A stretch of DNA of 64,000 nucleotides from assembly GCF_003293595.1 (NCBI RefSeq), contig NZ_CP022162.1:528346-592345 (forward strand). Reading direction: 5' to 3'. Below the pieces are notes generated by a model. The model was not told the DNA's origin. It saw only the letters and a program-made list of their open reading frames with translations, and did no database searches. The position numbers and the translations under genes are program-made. This DNA is from Microbacterium sp. PM5. Lineage in GTDB: Bacteria > Actinomycetota > Actinomycetes > Actinomycetales > Microbacteriaceae. Shown piece after piece: positions 55,524 to 62,439 of this stretch (position 1 is the first letter of the stretch; every line of letters starts with the position of its first letter).

Positions 55524-56038
55524 GCGGCATCGTCAAGGGTGAGATCGTCATCGCGACCGCCACGGACTACGGCACTGGGGTGCGAGCGGACTACCGCGGC
55601 CGGACAGTGCACGAGTGGGTGAGGGAGGGCGAGGAGCTCGAGGTCACCGCGACGGGGCACAAGTTGTTTCTCAACGTCCGGCGCGCGGGTGGCTCCGGTC
55701 CAGTGTTCCGGTGGCGCCGTGAGCACGTGAAGCAAGTCCGTCAGGTCGGAGTCGCACCGGAAGGAGCGATCCTGCCCGACGATCCGCGGCTCATGTGGCT
55801 GTGGGAAGACGCCTCGCGTCTCGCTGACCGGTTCGGGTTCTGCAAGGAGTTCGACCGTCTCGCCGAAGCGCTCGGCGCTCCCGGCCGCGAGCGTGAGTTC
55901 CGGATCCCCATGATCGATGAGGACGGCATCCGCATCACCGCGACGGTCACCGCGCGTAGCCGGCGCCTTGCAACGCAGAAGATCCGTGACCGGATCACGT
56001 CGTCGACGCCACTCGCGATCGGGGGAGCAGACCGATGA
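55520..56038 (+). CDS. hypothetical phage protein
   Basis: 172 residues. The N-terminal ~75 residues look like a small beta-barrel (VKGEIVIATATDYGTGVRADYRGRTV, KLFLNVRRAGG) and the rest is mixed alpha/beta. No recognised family. Confidence 0.5.
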   Translation: MSGIVKGEIVIATATDYGTGVRADYRGRTVHEWVREGEELEVTATGHKLFLNVRRAGGSGPVFRWRREHVKQVRQVGVAPEGAILPDDPRLMWLWEDASRLADRFGFCKEFDRLAEALGAPGREREFRIPMIDEDGIRITATVTARSRRLATQKIRDRITSSTPLAIGGADR

Positions 56039-56325
56039 GCGCGCTTCTGGCTCCGGCTGAGCAGCAGGAGGTCACCCGTTTCGGCCTGTTCGACGAGGAG
56101 ATCATCGCCTGGCTCGACGAGAACACTGACGCGCAGGGGTGCCTTCCGAGCGGCAACCACGACGGGCGTCTGAAGCCGTGCTCGGGCTGGGCTGAGCCTG
56201 GCGCGCATCACCTCATCCTCGCGAAGCCCCGTGCGCTCGACGAGCCGATCCCGTATCGGGGTGCTCTCGGGTTGCGTCGTCTCGATGAGGCGACCATCGC
56301 ACGCATCCAGGAGGCGATCGCATGA
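56035..56325 (+). CDS. hypothetical small phage protein
   Basis: 96 residues with a single Cys pair too far apart for a ribbon (QGCLPSG, KPCSGW). ATGA overlaps both sides. Not recognised. Confidence 0.5.
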   Translation: MSALLAPAEQQEVTRFGLFDEEIIAWLDENTDAQGCLPSGNHDGRLKPCSGWAEPGAHHLILAKPRALDEPIPYRGALGLRRLDEATIARIQEAIA

Positions 56326-57140
56326 GCATCCCTCTGAACGCGATCGACCCGGAAGCCACGTCGCTGCGTGAACGGCGCCTGTACGAGCATCACCTGGATC
56401 TGCTGGCTCCGGTGATGGATGCGATTGTCACCTCCACGGTCCCGAGCATCGCCGCATCCCGTACCGACAAGGTGTACGTCACTGGCGGTGGGTACGCGGA
56501 CAACATGCGAGCCCTCGACGCGCTCATGGTGTTCGAGGGTCGCATCGTCGGCGGTGAAGTCTCGACGAACGCGACCCACCTGTGGGGGATGGTCGTCGAG
56601 TACGTCACCGCCGTCGCCGAATGGATCAACCATCCCCACCCCGACCTGAACCCGAAACCGAACCCGGACCCTCTCACCGCCCGCAGCATCGCCCTCATGA
56701 CCGCAGGGTGGCTCAGCGACCGGTACGAGCAGATCAGCCGGGTTCACGAGCTCGACGAGTACCGCGATCTGCTGTTCACCGAGATCCGGCACATGCAAGG
56801 CCGGTACGGGGTCCACGCGAACCCGCGACGCCCCCGCGCCCGCTGTGCCACCTGCGGAGCCCTCGCTGTGGTCGTCACATGGGTGGATAACCCGAACGGT
56901 GGTCCGAAGCCCGTCAAAGCCGGGAGATGCAGGTCATGTGGTGAGACCTACACCGAGACAGTCCAGGCCGTCCAGCAACCCCACACGGCCGCTCACACGG
57001 TCCTATCCCACGAGTGCGACCTACTCAACCACACCGAGTGCACGTCGATGCATTGCGAATGCCCCTGCGGGCACCCACCGAAGGAGGAACCCGAAATGAC
57101 CCAGACACCCGACCACATGAACGGCAGGAGCGAACGATGA
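56322..57140 (+). CDS. phage protein with C-terminal zinc ribbon
   Basis: 272 residues. Helical N-terminal region (~10-165). A zinc ribbon follows (RCATCGALAVVV...AGRCRSCGETY, CxxC twice, ~172-210) and then a second Cys/His cluster (SHECDLLNHTECTSMHCECPCGHP). Similar N-terminal regions occur in actinophage proteins of unknown role. The last codons share a 22-nt sequence with the start region of the gene at 59029. Confidence 0.6.
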   Translation: MSIPLNAIDPEATSLRERRLYEHHLDLLAPVMDAIVTSTVPSIAASRTDKVYVTGGGYADNMRALDALMVFEGRIVGGEVSTNATHLWGMVVEYVTAVAEWINHPHPDLNPKPNPDPLTARSIALMTAGWLSDRYEQISRVHELDEYRDLLFTEIRHMQGRYGVHANPRRPRARCATCGALAVVVTWVDNPNGGPKPVKAGRCRSCGETYTETVQAVQQPHTAAHTVLSHECDLLNHTECTSMHCECPCGHPPKEEPEMTQTPDHMNGRSER

Positions 57141-57508
57141 GCGAGTACGTCTGCCCGGGATGCCGGGCCAACGACATGGCCGACGAGTGCTGGCACACGC
57201 CCCGCATGTGGTCGCTTGCTGAGGCACTGGCGGACGGTCTGCCCGGTGGCCCCGCGACGTGGGGAACGCCCGTCTATCGGGCGTGGGCGTTCATCGACGA
57301 CGCCGAGGGGCTCGACGGCGACGTAGGCGAGCCGCCCTACCAGGTCGTCAGCTTCCATCCCGAGAAGCCGGAGCCGTACATGACCATCGGTCTGATCAAT
57401 GGCCGCTACCTCTGGGCGATGCCCAACGACGAGGGAGACGTGACCGCCGAGCTGATCGGCGACTGCGGCGATCGCGTGACGATCCGATCGGGAGGACGGG
57501 AGTCATGA
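57137..57508 (+). CDS. hypothetical protein with N-terminal Cys cluster
   Basis: 123 residues. VCPGCRANDMADECWHTP at the N-terminus could bind zinc; the rest is mixed and Trp/Tyr-rich. Not recognised. Confidence 0.5.
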   Translation: MSEYVCPGCRANDMADECWHTPRMWSLAEALADGLPGGPATWGTPVYRAWAFIDDAEGLDGDVGEPPYQVVSFHPEKPEPYMTIGLINGRYLWAMPNDEGDVTAELIGDCGDRVTIRSGGRES

Positions 57509-57876
57509 CGCTCGAGTACGTCCGCCGCTACTACGGCGTCCCCGCGATTCGTGGCCGACGGGTGACCTACATGGGTCGCCCCGGACGCATCACGAGCGCG
57601 GACCACCGCATCCGCGTGCGCTTCGACGGCGATGAGTTCTCCTCGATCATCCACCCGACCGAAGAAGGGCTGGTCTACCTCGGAGCGTTCGGTCAGGCGC
57701 TTTGGCCCGAGACGGCCGAATGGGTGACAGCACCCGACGGTGAGGAGTTCCGCGTCGGTCAGTGCCAGGGGCACGCAGCCTGCCCGGTCGAGCGGAATGA
57801 GCACGGATGCTACGCGGATGACGGGACCAACTGCGACCATCCCGACGAGCATCCACGACCGGGTGATCCGTCATGA
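57505..57876 (+). CDS. hypothetical phage protein
   Basis: 123 residues. Beta-rich N-terminal half (KOW/SH3-like appearance: RGRRVTYMGRPGRITSADHRIRVRFDGDEFSSIIHP) and a Cys-containing C-terminal part (GQCQGHAACPVERNEHGCYADDGTNC). Its end contains GGTGATCC, which serves as the ribosome site for the next gene. Confidence 0.55.
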   Translation: MTLEYVRRYYGVPAIRGRRVTYMGRPGRITSADHRIRVRFDGDEFSSIIHPTEEGLVYLGAFGQALWPETAEWVTAPDGEEFRVGQCQGHAACPVERNEHGCYADDGTNCDHPDEHPRPGDPS

Positions 57877-58010
57877 GCGACCACGAGCACGAGGAAGTCG
57901 GCGACGGCTCGATGCACCCGTTCGAGGATCAGAGCCGAACCTGTCGTATCTGCTGGCAGGTCTACTTCCCGAAGCCACAACCGGCCGGACGGGGGTCTGA
58001 CGATGCCTGA
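57873..58010 (+). CDS. small zinc-knuckle-like protein (45 aa)
   Basis: Starts MSDHEHEEVGDGSMHPF and has one CRIC motif near residue 24. ATGA overlap with the gene before; stop 8 nt inside the next gene. Too short for default gene finding but it fills the operon. Confidence 0.5.
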   Translation: MSDHEHEEVGDGSMHPFEDQSRTCRICWQVYFPKPQPAGRGSDDA

Positions 58011-58161
58011 GGCGATGCCGCGTCAACTTATCCGCCCGGTGAAGGTGCAGCCGTGTGCTATGACAACTCCGCACCTCGAGCACAGGACATGGAACTGGCC
58101 GGAGGAGTGGTGCCTCGGTATCGAGCCACTCACGGTCCACAACGAACAGGAGCAGCGATGA
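58003..58161 (+). CDS. small Trp-rich protein (52 aa)
   Basis: ATG 58003; sequence includes HRTWNWPEEWCLGIEPL. Overlaps the gene before by 8 nt and the gene after by ATGA. Contains CAGGAGCAGCG before the next start. Not recognised. Confidence 0.45.
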   Translation: MPEAMPRQLIRPVKVQPCAMTTPHLEHRTWNWPEEWCLGIEPLTVHNEQEQR

Positions 58162-58463
58162 GCAACATCGATCTCATCTCCGCGCCCATCGGAGGGCAGT
58201 ACACCTATACATCTGCGATCGAGGATGCGCTGCGGGCAGAGCTGGTTGCGGTCCGCAATGAGCGTTCCCGATGCGAGCAGGAAGCGATCAACCTGCGCCG
58301 ACTACTGAACGCCGTGCTTGCGACCAAGGGAACCGATGGTGTCATCACGTTGAGTGACGAGCAGTGGGTCGGTGCGGACCTTAGCGCTGTCATTCGCACC
58401 GAGTACGACGCCCGGTACGGGGGCCGTACATCCATCTGGGCAGAGTCGGGTGATCCGTCATGA
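58158..58463 (+). CDS. hypothetical small phage protein
   Basis: 101 residues with a central charged helix (EDALRAELVAVRNERSRCEQEAINLRRLL in total, ~22-50), probably a coiled coil. Ends SGDPS, encoded by the GGTGATCCGTC cassette. Confidence 0.5.
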   Translation: MSNIDLISAPIGGQYTYTSAIEDALRAELVAVRNERSRCEQEAINLRRLLNAVLATKGTDGVITLSDEQWVGADLSAVIRTEYDARYGGRTSIWAESGDPS

Positions 58464-58612
58464 GCGGCTTTGTCATGAGCACCTGTCGAGGGTGTGCCGG
58501 CACAGGCCATGTGAGCCCGCGCTATGCGTTCGCTGGCATCTGCACGCGTTGCGGGGGCTCCGGCAACGAGCCCGCACCGAAGACCGAGAACCACACGAAC
58601 GGGAGCAGATGA
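58460..58612 (+). CDS. DnaJ-type zinc-finger miniprotein (50 aa)
   Basis: Two CxxCxGxG elements (CRGCAGTGH and CTRCGGSGN) about 15 residues apart, i.e. one zinc site of the DnaJ central domain without the rest. ATG 58460 has GGTGATCC 3 nt upstream. Possible phage modulator or RNA/protein adaptor; role unknown. Confidence 0.6.
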   Translation: MSGFVMSTCRGCAGTGHVSPRYAFAGICTRCGGSGNEPAPKTENHTNGSR

Positions 58613-58836
58613 TGCCCGAAACACCTGACATCAAGATCACAATCGATCAAGACGCACTGCGCGAGCAGGTCGCGGAACCGATCCGAACCGTGATGCGCGA
58701 GGCCGCGATGCAGCTCCGATTGGCGGCGGACGATCTGGATGGTGGCGCTTGGTGGCGCGAGCATCAGGCACTCGTGGACGCCGAGATCGCGAAGGCGCGC
58801 GCCGAGGGCCGCGCTGAGTCGGGTGATCCGTCGTGA
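58612..58836 (+). CDS. hypothetical small acidic protein
   Basis: 74 residues. DIKITIDQDALREQVAEPIRTVMREAAMQLRLAADDL-type helix; ends AESGDPS. GGGAG 6 nt before ATG 58612; ATG 58609 is the alternative. Not recognised. Confidence 0.5.
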   Translation: MPETPDIKITIDQDALREQVAEPIRTVMREAAMQLRLAADDLDGGAWWREHQALVDAEIAKARAEGRAESGDPS

Positions 58837-58985
58837 CCGGGCTTCAAGCGGCCCTGCTTACCGAGTTCTGCCACTGCTGCGCATCCGGCTGTGACTGCGG
58901 CTGCGTGCTGGACTGCCGCCTCGTTAGCCACCGTCGCGCCGCAGGCATCTCCGACGACCAGAAACCGGAAGGGCGGGAGTCATGA
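58833..58985 (+). CDS. Cys-rich miniprotein (50 aa)
   Basis: GTG 58833. Seven cysteines in 16 residues (FCHCCASGCDCGCVLDC region, ~13-28). Likely binds zinc or is metal/redox active. GGTGATCC 3 nt upstream of the start. Unknown function. Confidence 0.5.
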   Translation: MTGLQAALLTEFCHCCASGCDCGCVLDCRLVSHRRAAGISDDQKPEGRES

Positions 58986-59032
58986 CGCCGCACACGCAGA
59001 CGATCTTACCGAATGGCAGGAGTGAACGATGA
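58982..59032 (+). CDS. possible 16-aa leader/spacer ORF
   Basis: ATG in the ATGA of the gene before; ends with GRSER and an ATGA into the next gene. Contains a rare TTA Leu codon (59006-59008 area). It resembles the last codons of the gene ending at 57140, so it may only carry a ribosome site. Confidence 0.25.
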   Translation: MTPHTQTILPNGRSER

Positions 59033-59313
59033 CGCACGACGACGCGACCCTGACCAAGCTGCTCCGCCAAGGGTGGCGCGGCGGCACGGCGACTGACCTC
59101 ATGCGCGAGGCAGCCGATCGAATCGAGCGCCTGTCGGGCCAACGTGGGTCAAGCGGTGCCGAGCAGCCGTTCTATAGCGTGCGAGCGTTCCTGCTCCAAC
59201 AGGGACTCTTTGCCGGTCGTGACCATCACGACCGTGTGCAGCGGTGCGGAGAGTTCGCGAGGGAACTACTTGCGGCGATGATTCCGCCGCAACCAACCGA
59301 ACCGTGGGAGTGA
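59029..59313 (+). CDS. hypothetical small phage protein
   Basis: 94 residues. Begins with a helical TKLLRQGWRGGTATDLMREAADRIERL segment, and includes FLLQQGLFAGRDHHDRV. CAGGAG upstream. Not recognised. Confidence 0.5.
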   Translation: MTHDDATLTKLLRQGWRGGTATDLMREAADRIERLSGQRGSSGAEQPFYSVRAFLLQQGLFAGRDHHDRVQRCGEFARELLAAMIPPQPTEPWE

Positions 59314-59316
59314 AGC

Positions 59317-59535
59317 ATGAGCGACGAGGAATTGGCGGAGAAGGTGGGCCGAGCGCTCTATGCCGAGCGCCCGCTCGAACTCGATCAGGAAGGCGGCGAC
59401 GACTGGGACATCCTGCCCGACGAGTGGCGTTTCGAGTGGGTCGACGCGGGCCGGGTGGCCGTTGCCGCCGTGAAGAAAGCGGGTCGCCTCACGCGCCCTC
59501 GCGTGCGCGCCCAGCAACCGGGAGGTTCGGAGTGA
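59317..59535 (+). CDS. hypothetical small phage protein
   Basis: 72 residues, acidic, with a helical start (SDEELAEKVGRALYAE) and Trp-rich middle (DDWDILPDEWRFEWVD). Shares its general plan with the next protein (helix, then VARYRRLA-like end), so the two may be distant paralogues. Confidence 0.5.
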   Translation: MSDEELAEKVGRALYAERPLELDQEGGDDWDILPDEWRFEWVDAGRVAVAAVKKAGRLTRPRVRAQQPGGSE

Positions 59536-59768
59536 GCACGCGCGTCAAGACCGATGAGGAGCGCGACGAGGAAGTGGTCGAGCGTGTTGCCGCAGCGATG
59601 TGGTGGCAGGAGTTCGGCTACGACCGGGGTATCACGTGGGAGCAGCGTGTGCGGCTGGAGCTTGACCATCGCCGCGACCCGTCGTGGTCGGGGCCGGTAG
59701 CTCGGTACCGCCGCCTCGCCCACGCAGCGCTGTCGGCTATCGGTTCGGGCGAACGGGAGTCGTCGTGA
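59532..59768 (+). CDS. hypothetical small phage protein
   Basis: 78 residues. EERDEEVVERVAAAMWWQEFGYDRGITWEQ and PVARYRRLAHAALSA. GTG start in a 4-nt overlap. Not recognised. Confidence 0.5.
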   Translation: MSTRVKTDEERDEEVVERVAAAMWWQEFGYDRGITWEQRVRLELDHRRDPSWSGPVARYRRLAHAALSAIGSGERESS

Positions 59769-60001
59769 CTCGTCGAGCTCTCTCATCCCTGACCCGCACG
59801 GACATCGGCGCCCACCTGACCGTCACCATCCACGGCACCCCTGTCGAGGGCACTCTCCGAGCGGTCACGCACGGGATCTTCAACGACCCTCACCAGGCCC
59901 GGTACAACGTGCCCCTCGTCGGTATCACCCTGTACCAGCCGGGTGCGCATGCGACGTATTGGGCGTCACCCGACACCACCGCAGAACTCACCCACGACTG
60001 A
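59765..60001 (+). CDS. hypothetical small beta-rich protein
   Basis: 78 residues. TDIGAHLTVTIHGTPVEGTLRAVTHG and VPLVGITLYQPGA suggest a small beta-barrel (Sm/SH3-like by eye). GTG start in a GTGA overlap. Confidence 0.5.
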   Translation: MTRRALSSLTRTDIGAHLTVTIHGTPVEGTLRAVTHGIFNDPHQARYNVPLVGITLYQPGAHATYWASPDTTAELTHD

Positions 60002-60007
60002 GGACCC

Positions 60008-60298
60008 ATGATCGACCCATTCTTCGAGGACGAGACCGAGTGGCTCACCTACCGTGAAGCGGCCAAGAAGATCGGCCGCACGAAACGGTGCATCGAGTAC
60101 TGGCGCGCCCGAGGAATGGTGATGGATTGGGCGATACGCGACGGTCAACGGGTCCGCGTAGTACAACTCGGGGTGCTCCGCGCATGGTGGCGTGAGCGAA
60201 TGAAGAACGACCCGACACAGCCCTACCGCATCCGCAGGGAGATCGCGCGGCAGGAAGCCGCACAGCACCGCTCAGAACAATTTCTGGAATCAGGTTGA
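60008..60298 (+). CDS. HTH DNA-binding protein
   Basis: 96 residues. LTYREAAKKIGRTKRCIEYWRARGMVMDWAIRDGQRVRVVQL is a MerR/HTH_17-type winged helix; basic C-terminal helix (RIRREIARQEAAQHRS). Last gene of the early operon, just before a promoter/terminator pair, so it may regulate late expression. Confidence 0.7.
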   Translation: MIDPFFEDETEWLTYREAAKKIGRTKRCIEYWRARGMVMDWAIRDGQRVRVVQLGVLRAWWRERMKNDPTQPYRIRREIARQEAAQHRSEQFLESG

Positions 60299-60325
60299 CA
60301 CCCGACCGTTTTCGGACCCTACATT
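60295..60325 (+). promoter_or_regulatory. promoter before packaging block
   Basis: Consensus -35 TTGACA (60295-60300), 19 bp, TACATT (60320-60325). The -35 box overlaps the stop codon of the HTH gene. Best -35 match seen in the phage region. Confidence 0.55.
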
Positions 60326-60354
60326 CAATCTCGGAACAGTCCGTCAAGGACACA

Positions 60355-60383
60355 GAAGCCCCGCCCACGCGCAGCGGGGCTTC
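60355..60383 (+). terminator. terminator just downstream of promoter
   Basis: GAAGCCCCGC and GCGGGGCTTC form a perfect 10-bp stem with a 9-nt loop. A transcript from the promoter at 60295 would be only about 50 nt long unless it reads through, so it may be an attenuator. Confidence 0.65.
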
Positions 60384-60608
60384 TCCCGTTCCTGGCCGGT
60401 CGGCAACATCACGCTCCTCATCCCGTGGTGATCGTGCGGACCGGCCCCACCTTCTCCCGGCACGCCGCCTGACACGCGACGCACTGTCGGTGAACGCGGC
60501 AGCACTGCCGCACCTGACCCTCGGAACAGAACTCGAGGGAGCGAGCCGGGGCGGCCCTGAGCGGGCCTCCACGCCGGGACCGCCCCCGCTCGCACAGGGA
60601 GCACCACG
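60384..60608. other. 225-bp region without convincing gene
   Basis: No start with a ribosome site and operon-like overlap is visible on the plus strand. A Cys-rich reading exists on the minus strand but lacks a supported start. AGGGAG at the end serves the gene at 60609. Confidence 0.4.
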
Positions 60609-60833
60609 ATGAGCACACCACCCGTCGACGTCGTCGACCGTGACCGAACCCGAGTTGTCGAGGTCGCAGCGGACCGGTGCGATGCGAAAGGGTGCGGCGC
60701 GCAAGCGTTCGTGTACGCCACCTACCCGACCGGCTCACTCGCCTACTGCGGGCACCACGGGACCGCGTACCTTCCCCGCCTGTACGAGACCGCTGTGACG
60801 GTCATCGATCAACGGTTCCTGATCGGCTCATGA
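60609..60833 (+). CDS. DUF7455-like phage zinc-binding protein
   Basis: 74 residues. RCDAKGCGAQAFVYATYPTG and LAYCGHHGTAYLPRLYE match a small actinobacterial/actinophage family with a CxxxxC...CxHH zinc site. Function unknown. First gene of the packaging block. Confidence 0.68.
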   Translation: MSTPPVDVVDRDRTRVVEVAADRCDAKGCGAQAFVYATYPTGSLAYCGHHGTAYLPRLYETAVTVIDQRFLIGS

Positions 60834-60952
60834 TCCCCCACGGGTGGCGTCTGATCGCCTGCCTGATCGGCATACACGCGTGGACACGCGTCCTCGGTGT
60901 GACGACGTACGCGCAGGCTTGCAGGCATTGCGGCTGGCCCCGCACACGATAG
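60830..60952 (+). CDS. small zinc-knuckle protein (40 aa)
   Basis: ATG 60830 in an ATGA overlap. HGWRLIACLIGIHAWTRV then CRHCGWPRTR; a CxxC-type motif similar to other short phage proteins. Not recognised further. Confidence 0.5.
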   Translation: MIPHGWRLIACLIGIHAWTRVLGVTTYAQACRHCGWPRTR

Positions 60953-60962
60953 GAGCACACCG

Positions 60963-61310
60963 ATGCGACACCTCACCGCGGCGAAGATCGACGGCGGCTA
61001 TCACTACGCCAGCCTCAGCAAGCGCGGCGGCTACCCGCTCGGGTACTGCGCCACTCACGCACCTCATGCGACTGCGGAGGAAGCGCGTGAGTGCTACGGC
61101 CGTTGGCTCCGCGACCACGTCCGTGAAGCAGGCACGACGTCGTGGACGAACTGCATGCAGCCGGAGTGCACCGCTCCCGCTCGCCGACGCTTCGAGATCG
61201 AAGGCGAGGGATACAACCTCGCTGTCTTCTGCGACGACCACGCGACCATCGAGAACGCGATCACGTGTATGCACCTCGAAGGCCCCGCCGGAGACTCCTG
61301 GGAGTCGTGA
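60963..61310 (+). CDS. hypothetical Cys/His-containing phage protein
   Basis: 115 residues. Two Cys/His regions (GYCATHAPHATAEEARECYGRWL; NCMQPECTAPARRRFEIEGEGYNLAVFCDDH) suggest two small zinc sites. AGGAGCACACCG before ATG. Not recognised. Confidence 0.55.
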   Translation: MRHLTAAKIDGGYHYASLSKRGGYPLGYCATHAPHATAEEARECYGRWLRDHVREAGTTSWTNCMQPECTAPARRRFEIEGEGYNLAVFCDDHATIENAITCMHLEGPAGDSWES

Positions 61311-61474
61311 TGTCGACCGCAGCTCGCAAGGCGCGTAAGCGCGCCGGCATCCCGTTCACCAAACCCGCCAAGACCCCCACCTACACGTGGGCCGACCGCG
61401 TCGAGCATCGCGGCCTCGGGTTCACGTCTCGTGCGGAGATCCTCGCCGGCATCATCATCCGAGGCGCAGCATGA
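61310..61474 (+). CDS. hypothetical small basic protein
   Basis: 54 residues. Starts MSTAARKARKRAGIPFTKP; contains VEHRGLGFTSRAEIL. TGATG overlap with the gene before and ATGA with what follows. Not recognised. Confidence 0.45.
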   Translation: MSTAARKARKRAGIPFTKPAKTPTYTWADRVEHRGLGFTSRAEILAGIIIRGAA

Positions 61475-61577
61475 CCTGCCCTGTCTGCGACGCCCGTCAC
61501 CTGTCGGCATCTGCTGCGATCTGGCGATGAACGACACCCCCGACGACGATCCGAACGTCATCCTCTCCATCGACTGA
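61471..61577 (+). pseudogene. possible frameshifted zinc-ribbon miniprotein
   Basis: ATG 61471 reads MTCPVCDARH and then drifts to a stop at 61530. A -1 shift near 61500 instead continues as PVGICCDLAMNDTPDDDPN and stops at 61577, giving a ~35-residue CPxC...CC protein. Either a real frameshift, a sequencing error or two tiny ORFs (61471-61530 and 61527-61577). Confidence 0.3.
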
Positions 61578-61589
61578 CGGAGGCACCCC

Positions 61590-61874
61590 GTGAGCAACCG
61601 CAGCATCCGTGACGGGAAAGGGAAAGCCGCGTACAAGCGGAAACGGAAAGCTCTCCTCCGCCGCGTGATCGAGGAAGGCCTCGTCTGCCACATCTGCGGC
61701 GGACCCATCGACACCACCCTCGACCGCCGAGACCCGATGTCGTTCACCGCCGACCACGTCACACCCCTCGCCCTCGGCGGCCACCTGGTCTGCAACGAAC
61801 TCCGCCCCGCCCACATGCGCTGCAACGCCCGCCGCGGGGACAACACCGACACCGAGATCTGGGAGGCATCATGA
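61590..61874 (+). CDS. HNH endonuclease
   Basis: 94 residues. VCHICGGPID, FTADHVTPLALGGH and LRPAHMRCNARRGD form a standard HNH fold with zinc cysteines. HNH proteins beside terminase genes assist cos cleavage in HK97-like phages, which fits its place ~570 bp before TerS. GTG 61590 with GGAGG upstream. Confidence 0.88.
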   Translation: MSNRSIRDGKGKAAYKRKRKALLRRVIEEGLVCHICGGPIDTTLDRRDPMSFTADHVTPLALGGHLVCNELRPAHMRCNARRGDNTDTEIWEAS

Positions 61875-62074
61875 CCGCCACCATCGGCACACTCACCACC
61901 CGCGTGCTCATCGCCCACGGCGACGCCAAGCCCATCGAGGTCGGCACCGTCACGACCGAAGTGCACGCACTCAGCGACGGAACCGGCATCACGCTCAGCA
62001 CCCGCCGCTACCGCCGAGACCTCGCCACCGCGTTCCTCCGCATGGCATGGCACACGTGGAAGACACGCGCATGA
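61871..62074 (+). CDS. hypothetical small phage protein
   Basis: 67 residues. Beta-like first half (TTRVLIAHGDAKPIEVGTV) and a helical end (RRDLATAFLRMAWHTWK). ATGA overlap with HNH. Not recognised. Confidence 0.5.
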   Translation: MTATIGTLTTRVLIAHGDAKPIEVGTVTTEVHALSDGTGITLSTRRYRRDLATAFLRMAWHTWKTRA

Positions 62075-62346
62075 GCCTCACGACCACAACCCGCCACCGA
62101 CGCACAGACCCCGCATGCCGCGAACACCGCGAACCCCGCACATGGTGGCAAAGACGCCTACACGACCGCGCACGCGGCCAGTCCTGCGACGCCTGCCACC
62201 CCACACGCCGACTCCCCGCCAAGCTCATCATCCACGATGAGTACCAGCACAACCCTCTGCTCTGCCAGTGGCTGCACCCCAAGACCAACGTGCGGATCAA
62301 CTGCGAAGACATGCCCACAGAACTCCGCCCACCCAAAAATCCATGA
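62071..62346 (+). CDS. hypothetical phage protein
   Basis: 91 residues, basic, with Cys/His motifs (DPACREHREPRTWW, QSCDACHPTRRLP, NPLLCQWLHP). ATGA overlap with the gene before. Not recognised. Confidence 0.5.
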   Translation: MSLTTTTRHRRTDPACREHREPRTWWQRRLHDRARGQSCDACHPTRRLPAKLIIHDEYQHNPLLCQWLHPKTNVRINCEDMPTELRPPKNP

Positions 62347-62395
62347 AGCCCCAGACCATGGCCACCTCCCGCGCGGCGTGTCCCCTTTTCTCCCT

Positions 62396-62422
62396 GTCGC
62401 GTTTCGTTTCGCGTCGCGTTTC
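62396..62422. repeat. GTCGCGTTTC direct repeat before TerS
   Basis: GTCGCGTTTC at 62396-62405 and 62413-62422 with an extra GTTTC between, in the 93-bp gap before the small terminase gene. Possible terminase recognition (cos/pac) site. Confidence 0.35.
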
Positions 62423-62439
62423 CCGTTAGGGGGTGTCGG

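Noticed and set aside
43546..60298. Internal promoters within the early operon
   Set aside because: Continuous 4-nt overlaps leave almost no intergenic space and no convincing -35/-10 pair was found before 60295.
60418..60738. Cys-rich reading on the minus strand (QCCRVHRQCVACQAAC)
   Set aside because: No supported start codon or ribosome site, and it would oppose the operon; Cys content follows from base composition.
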